Assembly: GCA_010015675.1 (NCBI GenBank)
Contig: ML977004.1
Coordinates: 509,357 to 573,356, forward strand
Direction of reading: 5' to 3'
Origin: Byssothecium circinans
Taxonomy: Eukaryota; Ascomycota; Dothideomycetes; Pleosporales; Massarinaceae
DNA length: 64,000 nucleotides
The notes below the pieces were generated by a model that ran no database searches, had not been told where the DNA came from, and saw only the letters and a program-made list of their open reading frames with translations. Shown one piece after another: positions 46,830-55,887 of this stretch (positions are counted from its first letter, which is position 1; each line of letters opens with the position of its first letter). Position numbers and translations under genes: made by a program.

Positions 46830-47002
46830 GGAGCGGTAGCTCAGTGGTAGAGCGACAGGCTGCAGTTTTGCGGCGAAGCACGCGATTTACGACTTTGTGG
46901 ACATTAAGGGAGGGCCCTCCTGACTTGCGAACAGGCGTGGGATTGTGTGTGGATCCAAAATAGTGAACTCCTGTAGGTCGCCGGTTATTCTGGCTCGCTC
47001 CT
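46830..47002 (+). tRNA. tRNA-Cys(GCA)-like gene with a 103-base intron and altered T-loop, possible pseudogene
   Basis: Acceptor GGAGCGG (46830-46836) pairs with TCGCTCC (46995-47001). The D-arm is AGCTCAGTGGTAGAGC. Anticodon stem ACAGG (46855-46859) pairs with CCTGT (46970-46974). The loop begins CTGCAG with anticodon GCA at 46862-46864. Sequence 46866-46968 would be an intron after position 37; it starts near TTTTGCGG, able to pair with the anticodon. The T-arm GCCGG-TTATT-CTGGC has only a 5-base loop; the expected TTCGATT is missing two bases and a C, so box B is degraded. An oligo-T tract (Pol III terminator) follows at 47003. The intron is far longer than usual. Functional status is uncertain. 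Confidence 0.6.
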
Positions 47003-47977
47003 TTCTTTTTACTTACCTTTTGTTTTGCTCTGCAAGCCTTAGAGGCTTTTTGTTCGTTGTGGAGGATGAGCAGCTAGGTGCGATTGAAAGTGGAGGTAAG
47101 AGGAGCGGCGGTAAAATGATTGTATCGTACCACTCACTGGGAACCAAGGATGGAGGGAGCATGATATAAGCGGTAAGGAAAAAATAGTTGAAGAAAAAAA
47201 AAAATAGCCACATTGGATATTTCTTTCCATGAAGGGCTCACAAAAAGCAAACCTAGCAACTCCCCTAGCTGTCTTCTAGGTCTTAACCCTGCTCATCTCC
47301 CAGTTATCCATCCTTACCCAACCGATCACAACCCGGCAAAACATCTACACCCCATACGTTAGCCCTATCCCCACCATCCACCATAAAACCTCCCTCCCCA
47401 TCCCTCTAGAAAAGCAAAATTTACCAGCACACCCCTCATTCAGCACCTACGCACTAACCCAACATCCACGTCCCTTAACCCACATCCAAGCGTTCGTCCC
47501 ACAACCCATATTTCTCCCCTTCGCATAACATGTATGTTTGAGGAAGGTTCCTTTTGGAAGCGTTTCACGGCGCTAGCCATAATAGGTGTCGTAGTCGCAG
47601 CCTTCGGAGCCAGAGGTGGTGTTGACGAGGGCGCAGGTGGTGCGGTGGCTAAGGGGGGAAGAGGTTAGGAGAGGGGGAGGGGAGGGGGGTAAACGAGGAA
47701 TGTAGAATCCCCGAAACCGGGTGTTGGATCTTGGTCTTGAATACTAGCGAGCGGCTACCGCGTAAGACTACGCACCATTGCTCCGAACCCTAGAGAAATG
47801 GTACAGCGTCACATGGAAGCTGTACCGTTTCGAGACAACATGCTTCTGCCGAAGTTCAATTATCGTTATTGACTACGAGCGCTGACTTTGTCTAGTCGAG
47901 CTACAGTGTTGCCGTGAAGGACATACAAGTAAAGAGGCCCAAAAGCATTACTTCTCCTGTTGCCGTTTGATAGTCTC
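47003..47977. other. Gene-poor stretch with one exon-like minus ORF
   Basis: Mostly pyrimidine-rich sequence. On the minus strand 47648-47573, just after a good acceptor (CTAAC...CCCTTAG), the frame reads SHRTTCALVNTTSGSEGCDY and DTYYG, then stop. This looks like the last exon of a small secreted protein, but no upstream exon with a signal peptide could be joined convincingly. Confidence 0.4.
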
Positions 47978-49523
47978 TCAAGCCCACTTGCCCAACACAC
48001 TCATGATAATCATTCCCGAGACAAGTGCCGCCATCGCAATCGCGCTCCTTACCACTCCCGCATTCAATAAGCCGCCATGCATCCAGTCCCTCGCCAACAT
48101 CTCCACAATCCCTACCCAAGCAAGGATACCCGCACTCAACGCATCGAGGGTTCCGATCGCAATGAGTGTTGAAGGATCGTTGCCGTTGAACTTGTCAAGG
48201 ACGCCGATACCGATAGCCATGCCGACGGGCGTGACGAGCGTAAAACCGGATCCCATGAGGAGCTTCGTGAGGAAGGAAGTGGAAGTGGAGGGAAGACCGG
48301 CGATGCAAGTTCCAAGCGCAAGACCTTCGAACATCTGGTGGAACAAGATGACAACGAACAATATCTTGAAGAATGAGTCACCGGCAACGACGAGCGTGAT
48401 TCCGATGAGCAAGGAGTGGAAGATGATACCCGCTTCAAGCACTAGGACGTTTATCCTGTCCTCCGTACTACCGTGGAGATGCAGATGATCGACATGATTG
48501 CCACTAGGGCTGCCCGCAAGCACCGCCGTCTTAGAGTCGGTCTCCTGTGGGATAGGCGGCGTTTCGGTGTCGGAAGATGTACCTTTTCTATTTTGACGCC
48601 CGAGCACGATGCGCGCGCCCATGTAGTCGACGAGGAAAGAGAGGAACAGGCCGGCGAGGAATACGGCTGCTGTTGTCCCTTCGTATCCGAGCTCGCCGAG
48701 GCATTCGTTTGTGAACATTAAACTTGCGTGTGTGAAGAGCTAGATAGTGGTTAGCGAGGGATGTTTCAAAGGCGAGGAGAGGAGCACTCACGTGAATGAA
48801 GGCTGTCGAGAGAATGACACCGGTTCCGAACTGCTTCAGGGCCGCAAATACCACGCTCTTTTGCGACATGCGCGTGAATTTGGTGAGGATGATGGGGCTA
48901 AAGACTCCGATGGCGCTAGTAGCCAAGATAACAAAGAGGAGTCCGATGCGTAGTGGTTTGTTGTAGTCCCTATCACTGCGCGTGCAAGTGTGCTCTGCTT
49001 CGGCACCACCAACACAGTGCCTTTTTCATGTTAGCTCGAACGTCTACATGTATGATTGCATTTCACTTACTCGACGCCAGCGTGGAAGTGACAGCTCTTG
49101 CCCTCGGAATTCGTCTCGCCCTGCTCATGCTCATGTTCATGCTGCCCTCCTTTCTCGGGTGTAACCACGATTTCCACCTCTTCGCCATTAGATTTCATGC
49201 AGAAGGTTTCGACGCCGTGGTTGTGGCAGCCCGTGTAACGCGACTCCATCTCTTCAGTTTTGGTTGGACCGGCAACTTCGTACTCAGCGGTGCCGGCAAC
49301 ACAGAATCTAGAAGCATCAGCTCGCTTGCTTTGGGGGCGTTTGGGAATAAAGGGCACCGTACTGAACTGTACCATGAGCATGGCAGTCGGACACGGCTGT
49401 GAAGGTAGCCGTAGGCGCAGCAGTTATGGTTGTGAGAGGAGGAGATGTCGTAGTCATGGCGGCTGCGAATGGCGAGAGAAACGAGAGAGCAGACACGGCT
49501 GCAAGTTTCGCTGAGAGGTACAT
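47978..49523 (-). CDS. ZIP-family plasma-membrane zinc transporter with Cys/His-rich ectodomain
   Basis: Four exons (49523-49363, 49307-49071, 49020-48792, 48739-47978) encode about 462 residues. A signal-anchor (MYLSAKLAAVSALSFLSPFA) leads to a long extracellular N-terminal domain with paired cysteines and histidines (DCHAHG, QFCVAGT, YTGCHNHGVETFC, HEHEHEQ, CHFHAG, HCVGG). Eight helices follow. The metal path is in helices 4-5: LEAGIIFHSLLIGITLVVAG and FHQMFEGLALGT. The loop before helix 4 carries HVDHLHLHG, the usual regulatory His loop. This extended N terminus is typical of alkaline-pH transporters such as A. fumigatus ZrfC. It is divergent from a Pra1/Aspf2-like gene, reproducing the known zincophore locus. 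Zinc specificity is inferred from family. Confidence 0.92.
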
Positions 49524-50506
49524 GTTTGCAGATATCCGATAGTCTCGATGAGCTTTGAGGAGAGAATGCTTAACCGCTCTGTCTGGTCTGCAATAAGAAG
49601 TAGAGAGAGGGTGATGAGAAAAAGCGATTATATAAATAATAATATACGTAGCATTGAAGTACCGAGATGGCGCGGCGTAGGAACCATGACAAACAGAAGT
49701 GTTTTCTTGCGCAGTACACCGCGTCGCCAGCGGAGGATCGAGGTTGCACCGGCTCTTGTGAGTACCTTGATGTCCGAAGTCTTGCGCAGACTTGGCACCC
49801 ACTTGACGTTGCCTCTCTATTCGATGGATTTCCGGTGTATGCTTCCTTTTCACTTTTTCCCAGACGGAGTAGCCGATAGGAGTAGGCCGCTACTAGTCGC
49901 GCCTTGGTTTATTCTTTCCCAAGGTTTCCGTCCCGTGGGCTCGGTGGTGGCCTTGGCGAGTGAATGTCGGATGACATGCGCTGGTAGTGGGTCCTGTCGT
50001 CCTGTCAACCACCATGTGTTCGGTTAGGGAGCGGAGAAGCACCCCTACACTGTCATCCCGAGTTGTAGAAGTGGCTGGGCGTGAAAAGTCAGACCTGTTG
50101 TTGAACCATCACGGTACTCAGATAGCGCGAATTTGTAGTTTTTTCTTGTGGAAACGCAAGGTCCCAGGACTTGGCCGTGGGGTGCGAACGACGGGCCAAG
50201 TCTAGCCATGTCTATCTTCTGCAGTTGTGGGCGAGAACTTTGGGTCAATAGTTGGAGGCAGAGAGACGCGATGTGACGGGAATTGGGACGGCCAATGGGG
50301 TACTCTTCGGGTACTCTGCTCGTGGGCAGTGACGTTGCGAGGCGTGGGTGCTGTGAGGCGAAAGAATCTTACTATGGCAACCTGGAGGGTATAAAAGGTG
50401 CTCTGTCCCGATACTCAGGTGAGCAGCCAGGACTTCAAGCACCTTCACTGCAAGTCGCCCCATTCACAGTCTCTCGGTCAAGCACTCCTCTGGCAAGCAA
50501 AGCACA
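49524..50506. promoter_or_regulatory. Shared bidirectional promoter of the ZIP transporter and Pra1-like gene
   Basis: This 983-base region separates two divergent zinc genes. It holds three CAAGGT words, the core bound by the zinc regulator ZafA in Aspergillus: 49764-49769 (as ACCTTG), 49920-49925 and 50157-50162. GCCAAG words, the PacC site for alkaline pH, occur at 49791-49796, 49952-49957 and 50170-50175 (all as CTTGGC) and at 50195-50200. TATA elements face each gene: 49627-49639 for the ZIP gene and TATAAAA at 50390-50396 for the Pra1-like gene. Site function is inferred from known regulators; six-base words also occur by chance. Confidence 0.55.
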
Positions 50507-51575
50507 ATGGCCCGTCTCTCAACCTTCTTCCTCTTTGCCTCCGGCGTCTTCGCTTCACCAGTTCTGAACCCTCGTCAGAACGCTGTGACTGCCACTCAGA
50601 CAGTTGCCGCATCTATTCCCTCGTCCACCGCTTGGGACACCGGCGCAGTGAACTCCTTCCCCATCCACCCATCCTGCAACCGGACCGAGGCAGCCCAACT
50701 TAGCCGTGGTCTTTCGGAGACCATCACCCTCGTTTCCCATGCTCGAGACCACATCCTGCGCTGGGGTAACTCCTCGGAGATCTACCAGAAGTACTTTGGC
50801 AATGCTTCAACCGGAGAACCGCTCGGTTGGTTCACCAAGATTGTGAGCGGCGACAAGGCTGGTGTCCTCTTCCGGTGCGACAACCCGGACGGCAACTGCA
50901 GACAAGAAGGTGAGTCGAATGCTTTTCAAGTCCTACACATAATCACTAAAACTTTCCAGGTTGGGGTGGTCACTGGCGCGGTGAAAACGCCACCTCCGAA
51001 ACCGTCATCTGCCCTCTCTCCTACGAAACCCGAAAGTCTCTTGACGGCCTTTGCGGTTTCGGATACGATGTTGCCAATGGCGCAACCAACTTTTACTGGG
51101 CTTCTGATCTCCTCCACCGGCTTCTCCACGTGCCCAAGGTTGGTGAAGGTGTAGTCGAGCACTATGCCGGCGAGTACGACGAAGTTCTTGAGCTTGCCGA
51201 GTCAAATTCCGCGGAAGCTGTGAGGAACTCGGACACGCTGCAGTACTTTGCGCTCGAGGCGTATGCCCACGACATTGCGCTTCCGGGAGAGGGTTGTCCC
51301 GGAAAGTTGGCGGCTACGAGTTCAAGCTCGGTGGCTGCCTCGAGTGTGACGCCCAGCGCTAGTGCCAGTGCCAGTGCCAGTGCCAGTGCAAGTGCCTCGA
51401 GTGCTGTTTCCGCATCGAGTGCGATTGTTACGCCAAGCTCGACTGTGAGCCAGGCACCTTCAACCACTTCGAGTGCTGCCCAGGTATGTCCAGTCTCTCA
51501 TCTTTGCGACAACGTGATTGCTAATTCGAACAGGAGTGCCATACCCACAGCAATGGTGTCGTACACTGCACCTAG
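50507..51575 (+). CDS. pra1: Pra1/Aspf2-like secreted zinc-binding protein (zincophore)
   Basis: Three exons (50507-50909, 50960-51483, 51534-51575) encode about 322 residues. A signal peptide ends [11 protein letters not shown], with a possible NPR-type propeptide. The Zps1/Pra1 domain shows [69 protein letters not shown] and [14 protein letters not shown]. The HRLLH segment replaces the HExxH of related deuterolysins, so protease activity is unlikely. A Ser/Ala linker encoded by AGTGCC repeats leads to the last exon, [13 protein letters not shown], the terminal His/Cys zinc-binding motif of Pra1. Known homologues (C. albicans Pra1, A. fumigatus Aspf2) capture zinc and hand it to the partner ZIP transporter; they are also surface antigens that bind host factor H. 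The host-interaction role should not be assumed here. Confidence 0.93.
51356..51397 (+). repeat. (AGTGCC)n expansion inside the Pra1-like gene
   Basis: At least five near-perfect AGTGCC hexamers encode a Ser-Ala run between the zinc-binding domain and the terminal motif. In-frame hexamers allow length change without a frameshift. Confidence 0.9.
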
Positions 51576-51924
51576 ACGTTGAAGGAGGTTATGTGGGGCA
51601 GAGTTCGAGAAACTGGTAATGCGTGGGGCCTTTATAGTATACATGTAAAGGTAGCGAACAGCCTGCAGGGTTAATAGATTAATGATAAACGTGTCCCAAT
51701 ATATGCCTCCACAAACCTCGTGCGATGGCAAAAGCGCAATTTAACAACGATACCCTCCTGCGTGATGATTCGAAGTTCGAGCAAAAGAAACCAGGCGCTC
51801 GGAAATGGTGGATAGAGCCTGTTGCGCTCTCGTGTAGACTGATAAGAAAGACATCCCCAAACGCATACCCAACCGTGAGAGAGATCGAATTTCAGCTTTT
51901 ACCATTCGCATTGAAATCATCGAA
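51576..51924. other. Intergenic, Pra1-like 3' end to DUF1996 gene
   Basis: About 350 bases between genes on the same strand. No feature seen. Confidence 0.5.
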
Positions 51925-53235
51925 ATGCGGTGGCCTTCTTTCATAGTGCTCGCGCTCGTAGCACCCGCAACTGCCATGCTACGCTTCTCGTGCTCCACGC
52001 TCGTAACCGACAGAATCGATCCGTAAGCCATTGTTCCAACGTGAACCCGACCGTTCTCACTAAGTTTCAAAGTCTCGTCAATCCAGGCCAAGCGCCGTCG
52101 CCGCACCTCCACCAGCTCGTCGGAGGAAATGCTCTGAATACGAGTATGGACCCGAACAACGATCTTCCAAGCATCGCTACGTGCACCTCCTGCCAATTCA
52201 CCGAGGATTTCAGGTACCGACGCTGACCATCCCGTGGCTTTGTTGAATGATGAACTAACCGAAATAGCAACTATTGGACAGCGGTCCTGTTCTTTAAAGC
52301 CCGTAACGGAACCTACAAGCGCGTGCCCACTTTTGCGAACCAGTTTCTCGAACCGTCGAATGGCGGAATCACTGTGTATTATATCGCACCGTATGACGGT
52401 AAGACACGAGTGACTGCATTCCAGAAGGTATGTTCTACAATATAACTTTATTTAAATTGTAGATGCTGATAAAAGACTAGGGCTTCCGCATGATCGTTGG
52501 CGACCCCACACGTCGCGAAGACAAGAAAGACGGTGACGCCCGCGGTCTAAGTTTTCGATGCTGGGGAAAGGACTTCTCTGGCGACGTAGGCGCTCCGGGA
52601 ACGAATTCGGATACGAAGTTTCTGCCGCGGAAAATGTGCCAGGGCGGCATCCGAGCGAACCATTTCTTTCCAACGTGAGTCCCTCCCAAGCGAGAGGCAA
52701 AGGATAGAAGCGGTGTATAGTTGATGCCAAGTAGCTGCTGGGATGGGAAGAACCTCGATTCTCCAGACCACAAATCGCATGTCACATACCCCGTCAACGG
52801 GACTTTCGAAAGCGGTGCTCCATGCCCTACAAGCCACCCAGTACGTCCTTCACCACGAGCCTCTCACGCACAGTCATCCACAGACTAACTCTTCCTTTCA
52901 ACTACCAGGTCAAGATCCCACAGATCCTGTACGAAGTCGCATGGGATACGCGCGCCTTCAACGATCCCAGCGAATGGCCAGAAGATGGCTCCCAGCCCTT
53001 CGTGTTCTCCACAGGTGACGGGACGGGTTACGGGACTCATGGCGATTATGTGTTTGGATGGCAAGGCGACGCGCTGCAGAGGGCCATGGATCAGAATTGT
53101 CAGGTCAACTGCCCGACGTTGAAGATGCAGAGTACGCAGGCGGCGAATAAGTGTACGGTGGCGCGGAAGGTGGAAGAGGATGTCGATGGCTGGTTGAACG
53201 AGCTTCCGGGAGGTATGCCGGTTACATATCAGTGA
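51925..53235 (+). CDS. Secreted DUF1996 protein
   Basis: Six exons are inferred from the ATG at 51925, where MRWPSFIVLALVAPATA is a signal peptide. Spliced sequence gives the DUF1996 N-terminal signature MLRFSCSTLVTDRIDPLVNP with GQAPSPHLHQLVGGNAL. Next come TSCQFTEDFSNYWTAVLFFK, YYIAPYDGKTRVTAFQKGFR, RKMCQGGIRANHFFPTCWDG and the conserved TYPVNGTFESGAPCPTSHPV. It ends with the histidine-rich core GTGYGTHGDYVFGWQGDALQ, RAMDQNC and a short tail. DUF1996 proteins are secreted, widespread in wood- and plant-associated fungi, and lack a defined activity; the conserved His/Asp suggest a catalytic or metal site. No WSC domain follows here. Intron sites are all canonical. Confidence 0.9.
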
Positions 53236-53483
53236 AGATGGGGTCCTGGCTTGGAATGTTGCGGCATGTGGATTCCACGAATACGCTCGATTGCTTATGC
53301 TAACGCGGGAGTGTCGGGCGAGTATTCATAATCCATTGCCGGTCCTCCAGAAAGCCTTCAGTAGATTGAAACTTTGTATAGAAATGTTGTGGACTATGCT
53401 GTAGAAAGCACATGGAAAGCAACAGATAATGATGGGACATCTGGATGACTTTATGATCAGGTGTGACGTTCACGCCAACCTAT

Positions 53484-53920
53484 TTACAGGTTAGCGCCCG
53501 ACCTCCCGGCTTGAACGATGCAGAATCCCTCATCCGTCCATTTCCGCACAGCTTTTACTGAATTCCCAAGAAAGTCTTCAAACACCAATTCATCGAAAGT
53601 ATCAGGGAGAAAATACGCAAAATAGATAAAGTCTTCAGTCACATACACCACGAGCTTATTTAAAGGGTCTCTTGTGTTGTTCGAATAATGCTATTCTTTT
53701 GTTAGATGAAACATCGTTGTTGTGGCAGTTTATTCTTTTGACAAACATCTGGTTCTTGCAAGAGTTTCCAGTCCTCAGTCCTAGAGTTACTGTGATATGC
53801 AATCAGCTCATTCAACCCATCTACCAGATGCTCAGGTTTTCGACCAAGGGCGACAATGCGGTCACGTTTCTTCAACGGCACGCGTACATGGGTTGGCCAG
53901 CAGTTCTCACGGGAGTTCAC
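53484..53920 (-). CDS. Possible small gene, start not resolved
   Basis: On the minus strand an open frame (53920-53747) reads THVRVPLKKRDRIVALGRKP and EHLVDGLNELIAYHSNSRTE. It joins in phase 0 through a 56-base intron (53691-53746; GTTTGT donor, CTAAC branch site, TAG acceptor) to LNKLVVYVTEDFIYFAYFLP, DTFDELVFEDFLGN and a stop at 53484. The composition of the second exon is strongly protein-like. The first codon here is not ATG. Upstream in frame MERSPILKTLLSR is separated by one TAG, so it is either a broken gene or has another exon. It overlaps the plus-strand model at 53856. No family recognised. Confidence 0.4.
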
Positions 53921-54521
53921 GAAAGTCTATCTTGACAACAACGTCTTCAAGATAGGAGATCTTTCCATCTCTTTAGAGCCCTTTCTTCACCACACATTTT
54001 CCGTCTGGTCTAATGGCTTGGAGAATCATTCTTCAGACCCGCGCGACGAGTACGGCTACGAACATAGATATGCGCCCAGCTACGACATACCGCAACCGCA
54101 GAGTCAATATGTGGAAACGCGACGATGGGTGGAACCCGAGTATGAGATGCGCGGAGGTGTGATGCCATCACGGTGCACAAAGCCACGGCGTTGGGTGGAA
54201 CCTGAGCATAAATCGGAGAGTTGGCGTGTGAGGGAGTATGTCAATGGCCCTTCTCCGCCACCTCCACCATTTGCTGCTCCTCTAAGGTCTCGCGTACGTG
54301 GTAAGAGTTTCGTTGCATCTGCTCCCCCGCTTCCTCCTCCGCCTGCCTCCGCACCAGGAGTTACGGGTACTGGGTACGGGAACGCGTACGCAGAGGGAAG
54401 ATGGATGGGAGAAAATAGAGTCAGGCTTCGCGATGTCATTGGTGGTATCATAGGCTGGGCAGGGAAGAAGTTGGAAAGAATTGGTGATCGCGTTGGGGGG
54501 GCGGAGGGGGGAAGATGGTGA
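53856..54521 (+). CDS. Hypothetical Pro-rich protein
   Basis: The ORF of 221 codons from ATG 53856 contains an early segment QQFSREFTKVYLDNNVFKIG that resembles the end of fungal F-box-like/2EXR domains. Then come two imperfect repeats, ETRRWVEPEYEM and KPRRWVEPEHKS. A Pro-rich linker follows, and an amphipathic end (VIGGIIGWAGKKLERIGDRV). The repeats and linker argue for real coding from about 53990 on. The N-terminal part overlaps a protein-like frame on the other strand, so the true start or first exon is uncertain. Confidence 0.4.
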   Translation: MRSRFFNGTRTWVGQQFSREFTKVYLDNNVFKIGDLSISLEPFLHHTFSVWSNGLENHSSDPRDEYGYEHRYAPSYDIPQPQSQYVETRRWVEPEYEMRGGVMPSRCTKPRRWVEPEHKSESWRVREYVNGPSPPPPPFAAPLRSRVRGKSFVASAPPLPPPPASAPGVTGTGYGNAYAEGRWMGENRVRLRDVIGGIIGWAGKKLERIGDRVGGAEGGRW

Positions 54522-54566
54522 TGCAATGCTTCAATACAGTTATAAGTTACAGTCTTTTCTAACACG

Positions 54567-55123
54567 TCAGCAACCTCTCTCAGTCAGACGTATGGATTTT
54601 CCGCAGCTCCTCTGCCCTCGCCACCCCCAAAAACCTAACCCATCTTTCCCCACACTTTCCACCCCTCCCTTAAGCCCTAGGCTTCCCCCGCCTAAATCAC
54701 TAGTCCACTCCACCCCACGATCCACATCCTGCCCCGCCGCAAACCTCCTCAACACACCCAACTCCACCGTCTCCAGCACCTTCACATGGCTACTTTCCAG
54801 CTTCACCGGCGGCACTTGGTCCGCTTTCCCTTTGTCCACCGCAGCTTTCCACTGTGAGGCCGAGAGACATTATCGGTCTCCTGGGCCGGCGATGAGGTTG
54901 AGATCGTGCGAGGACGCGAAGGAGAGGAACGAGGAGGTTATTTTTGCGGCGATGGGGGAGGTTTCCGTGCAGTAGCCTGAGGCAGTGAGGCGGTGGAGAG
55001 GGGTCTGAAGGACTGCGGTGGGTTAGTTGGATGCATGGACTGGAGGGAGGGGAGGGTGTTTAGGAGGGACGTAACGTTTTTCTGCTTGACGTCCATGCCG
55101 CCTTGTTCGTCCTTTCCTGACAT
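54567..55123 (-). pseudogene. DUF2237-family gene with in-frame stop and frame change
   Basis: From ATG 55123 (MSGKDEQGGMDVKQKN) the minus strand leads, after a frame change or intron near 55045-54990, to LHRLTASGYCTETSPIAAKI and TSSFLSFASSHDLNLIAGPG. The next residues are DR, then a TAA where the family has W (GDRWCL), then CLSASQWKAAVDKGKADQVP and VKLESSHVKVLETVELGVLR. This follows the DUF2237 order (TGFxRDGxC, DLSTP...GDRWCL, W.EA, vL.aTH..aLe.v.L.dL). A TGG-to-TAA change needs two transitions, compatible with RIP or plain decay. The C-terminal stop is also lost and the frame runs on to 54567. The family has no assigned function. Confidence 0.5.
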
Positions 55124-55887
55124 GGCGTCGAGTTCCGAAATATTTCTTCTTCGTCTCTTCCAGGACAAGTCGGAACTATGTTCGGATTGTCGCGCGTTCT
55201 GATATTTTATCTCGACGGAGTTCTTGGAGCGAGGAAGGAGTGCTAAATCGATAAGTTACAGAATAAAAAAGGTGTAGTTATTGAAAGGCTATTGTGTCCT
55301 TTTGTTCCTGCTCATGAAAAGGTTCTATTAGCCAGAACGAAATGCAGTCAACATGACATCTTTCAATGTCGCATTACTCGCATCAATCTAGGGTACCGAC
55401 GTCAACCATACCATCCACCTACTATCCGCGATCCTACCCTTCACCCTTTCGACAATCACAAGCCCGCCCAATCGGCATTTCACCATCTCGAACGCCGGCA
55501 TTTTAACTCCAAACCCAAGACTTTGCCTTCGCTCTCTCGCGGTATCGGAAAGAGTCGACAGATGAGATGTTAAAGGATGCACATGCCTAAGTTCAAATCA
55601 GGGCAGCGCAAGCAAAGCCTTCGTCTGGCGCAACAACTCCAGAAGCTCGTCGTTGTGTGACCTTAGAGAAAGGAAGGGGCAGACAGGCAGAGTATGCATA
55701 CATTTGAACGTCAACAAATAGCTACGGCTATGCACACAGTCGGCACTGAACCGTAATTTAAGAGGTGGCTTCTATGGATTGATAGTATGCATATCTCTGC
55801 CACAGTTGTGACGGGGATCTTAATACGGGATTGCTACTGCCGTGTTCTACATCATCGCGACAGGCACCTTCACCCTCACAGTATCCT
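55124..55887. other. Intergenic, no gene seen
   Basis: About 760 bases upstream of the DUF2237 remnant and downstream of DOA1. No recognised feature. Confidence 0.5.

Noticed and set aside
50507..51575. Reading the Pra1-like protein as an active deuterolysin protease
   Set aside because: The position of the HExxH zinc-protease motif reads HRLLH, lacking the catalytic Glu, as in known Pra1/Aspf2 proteins.
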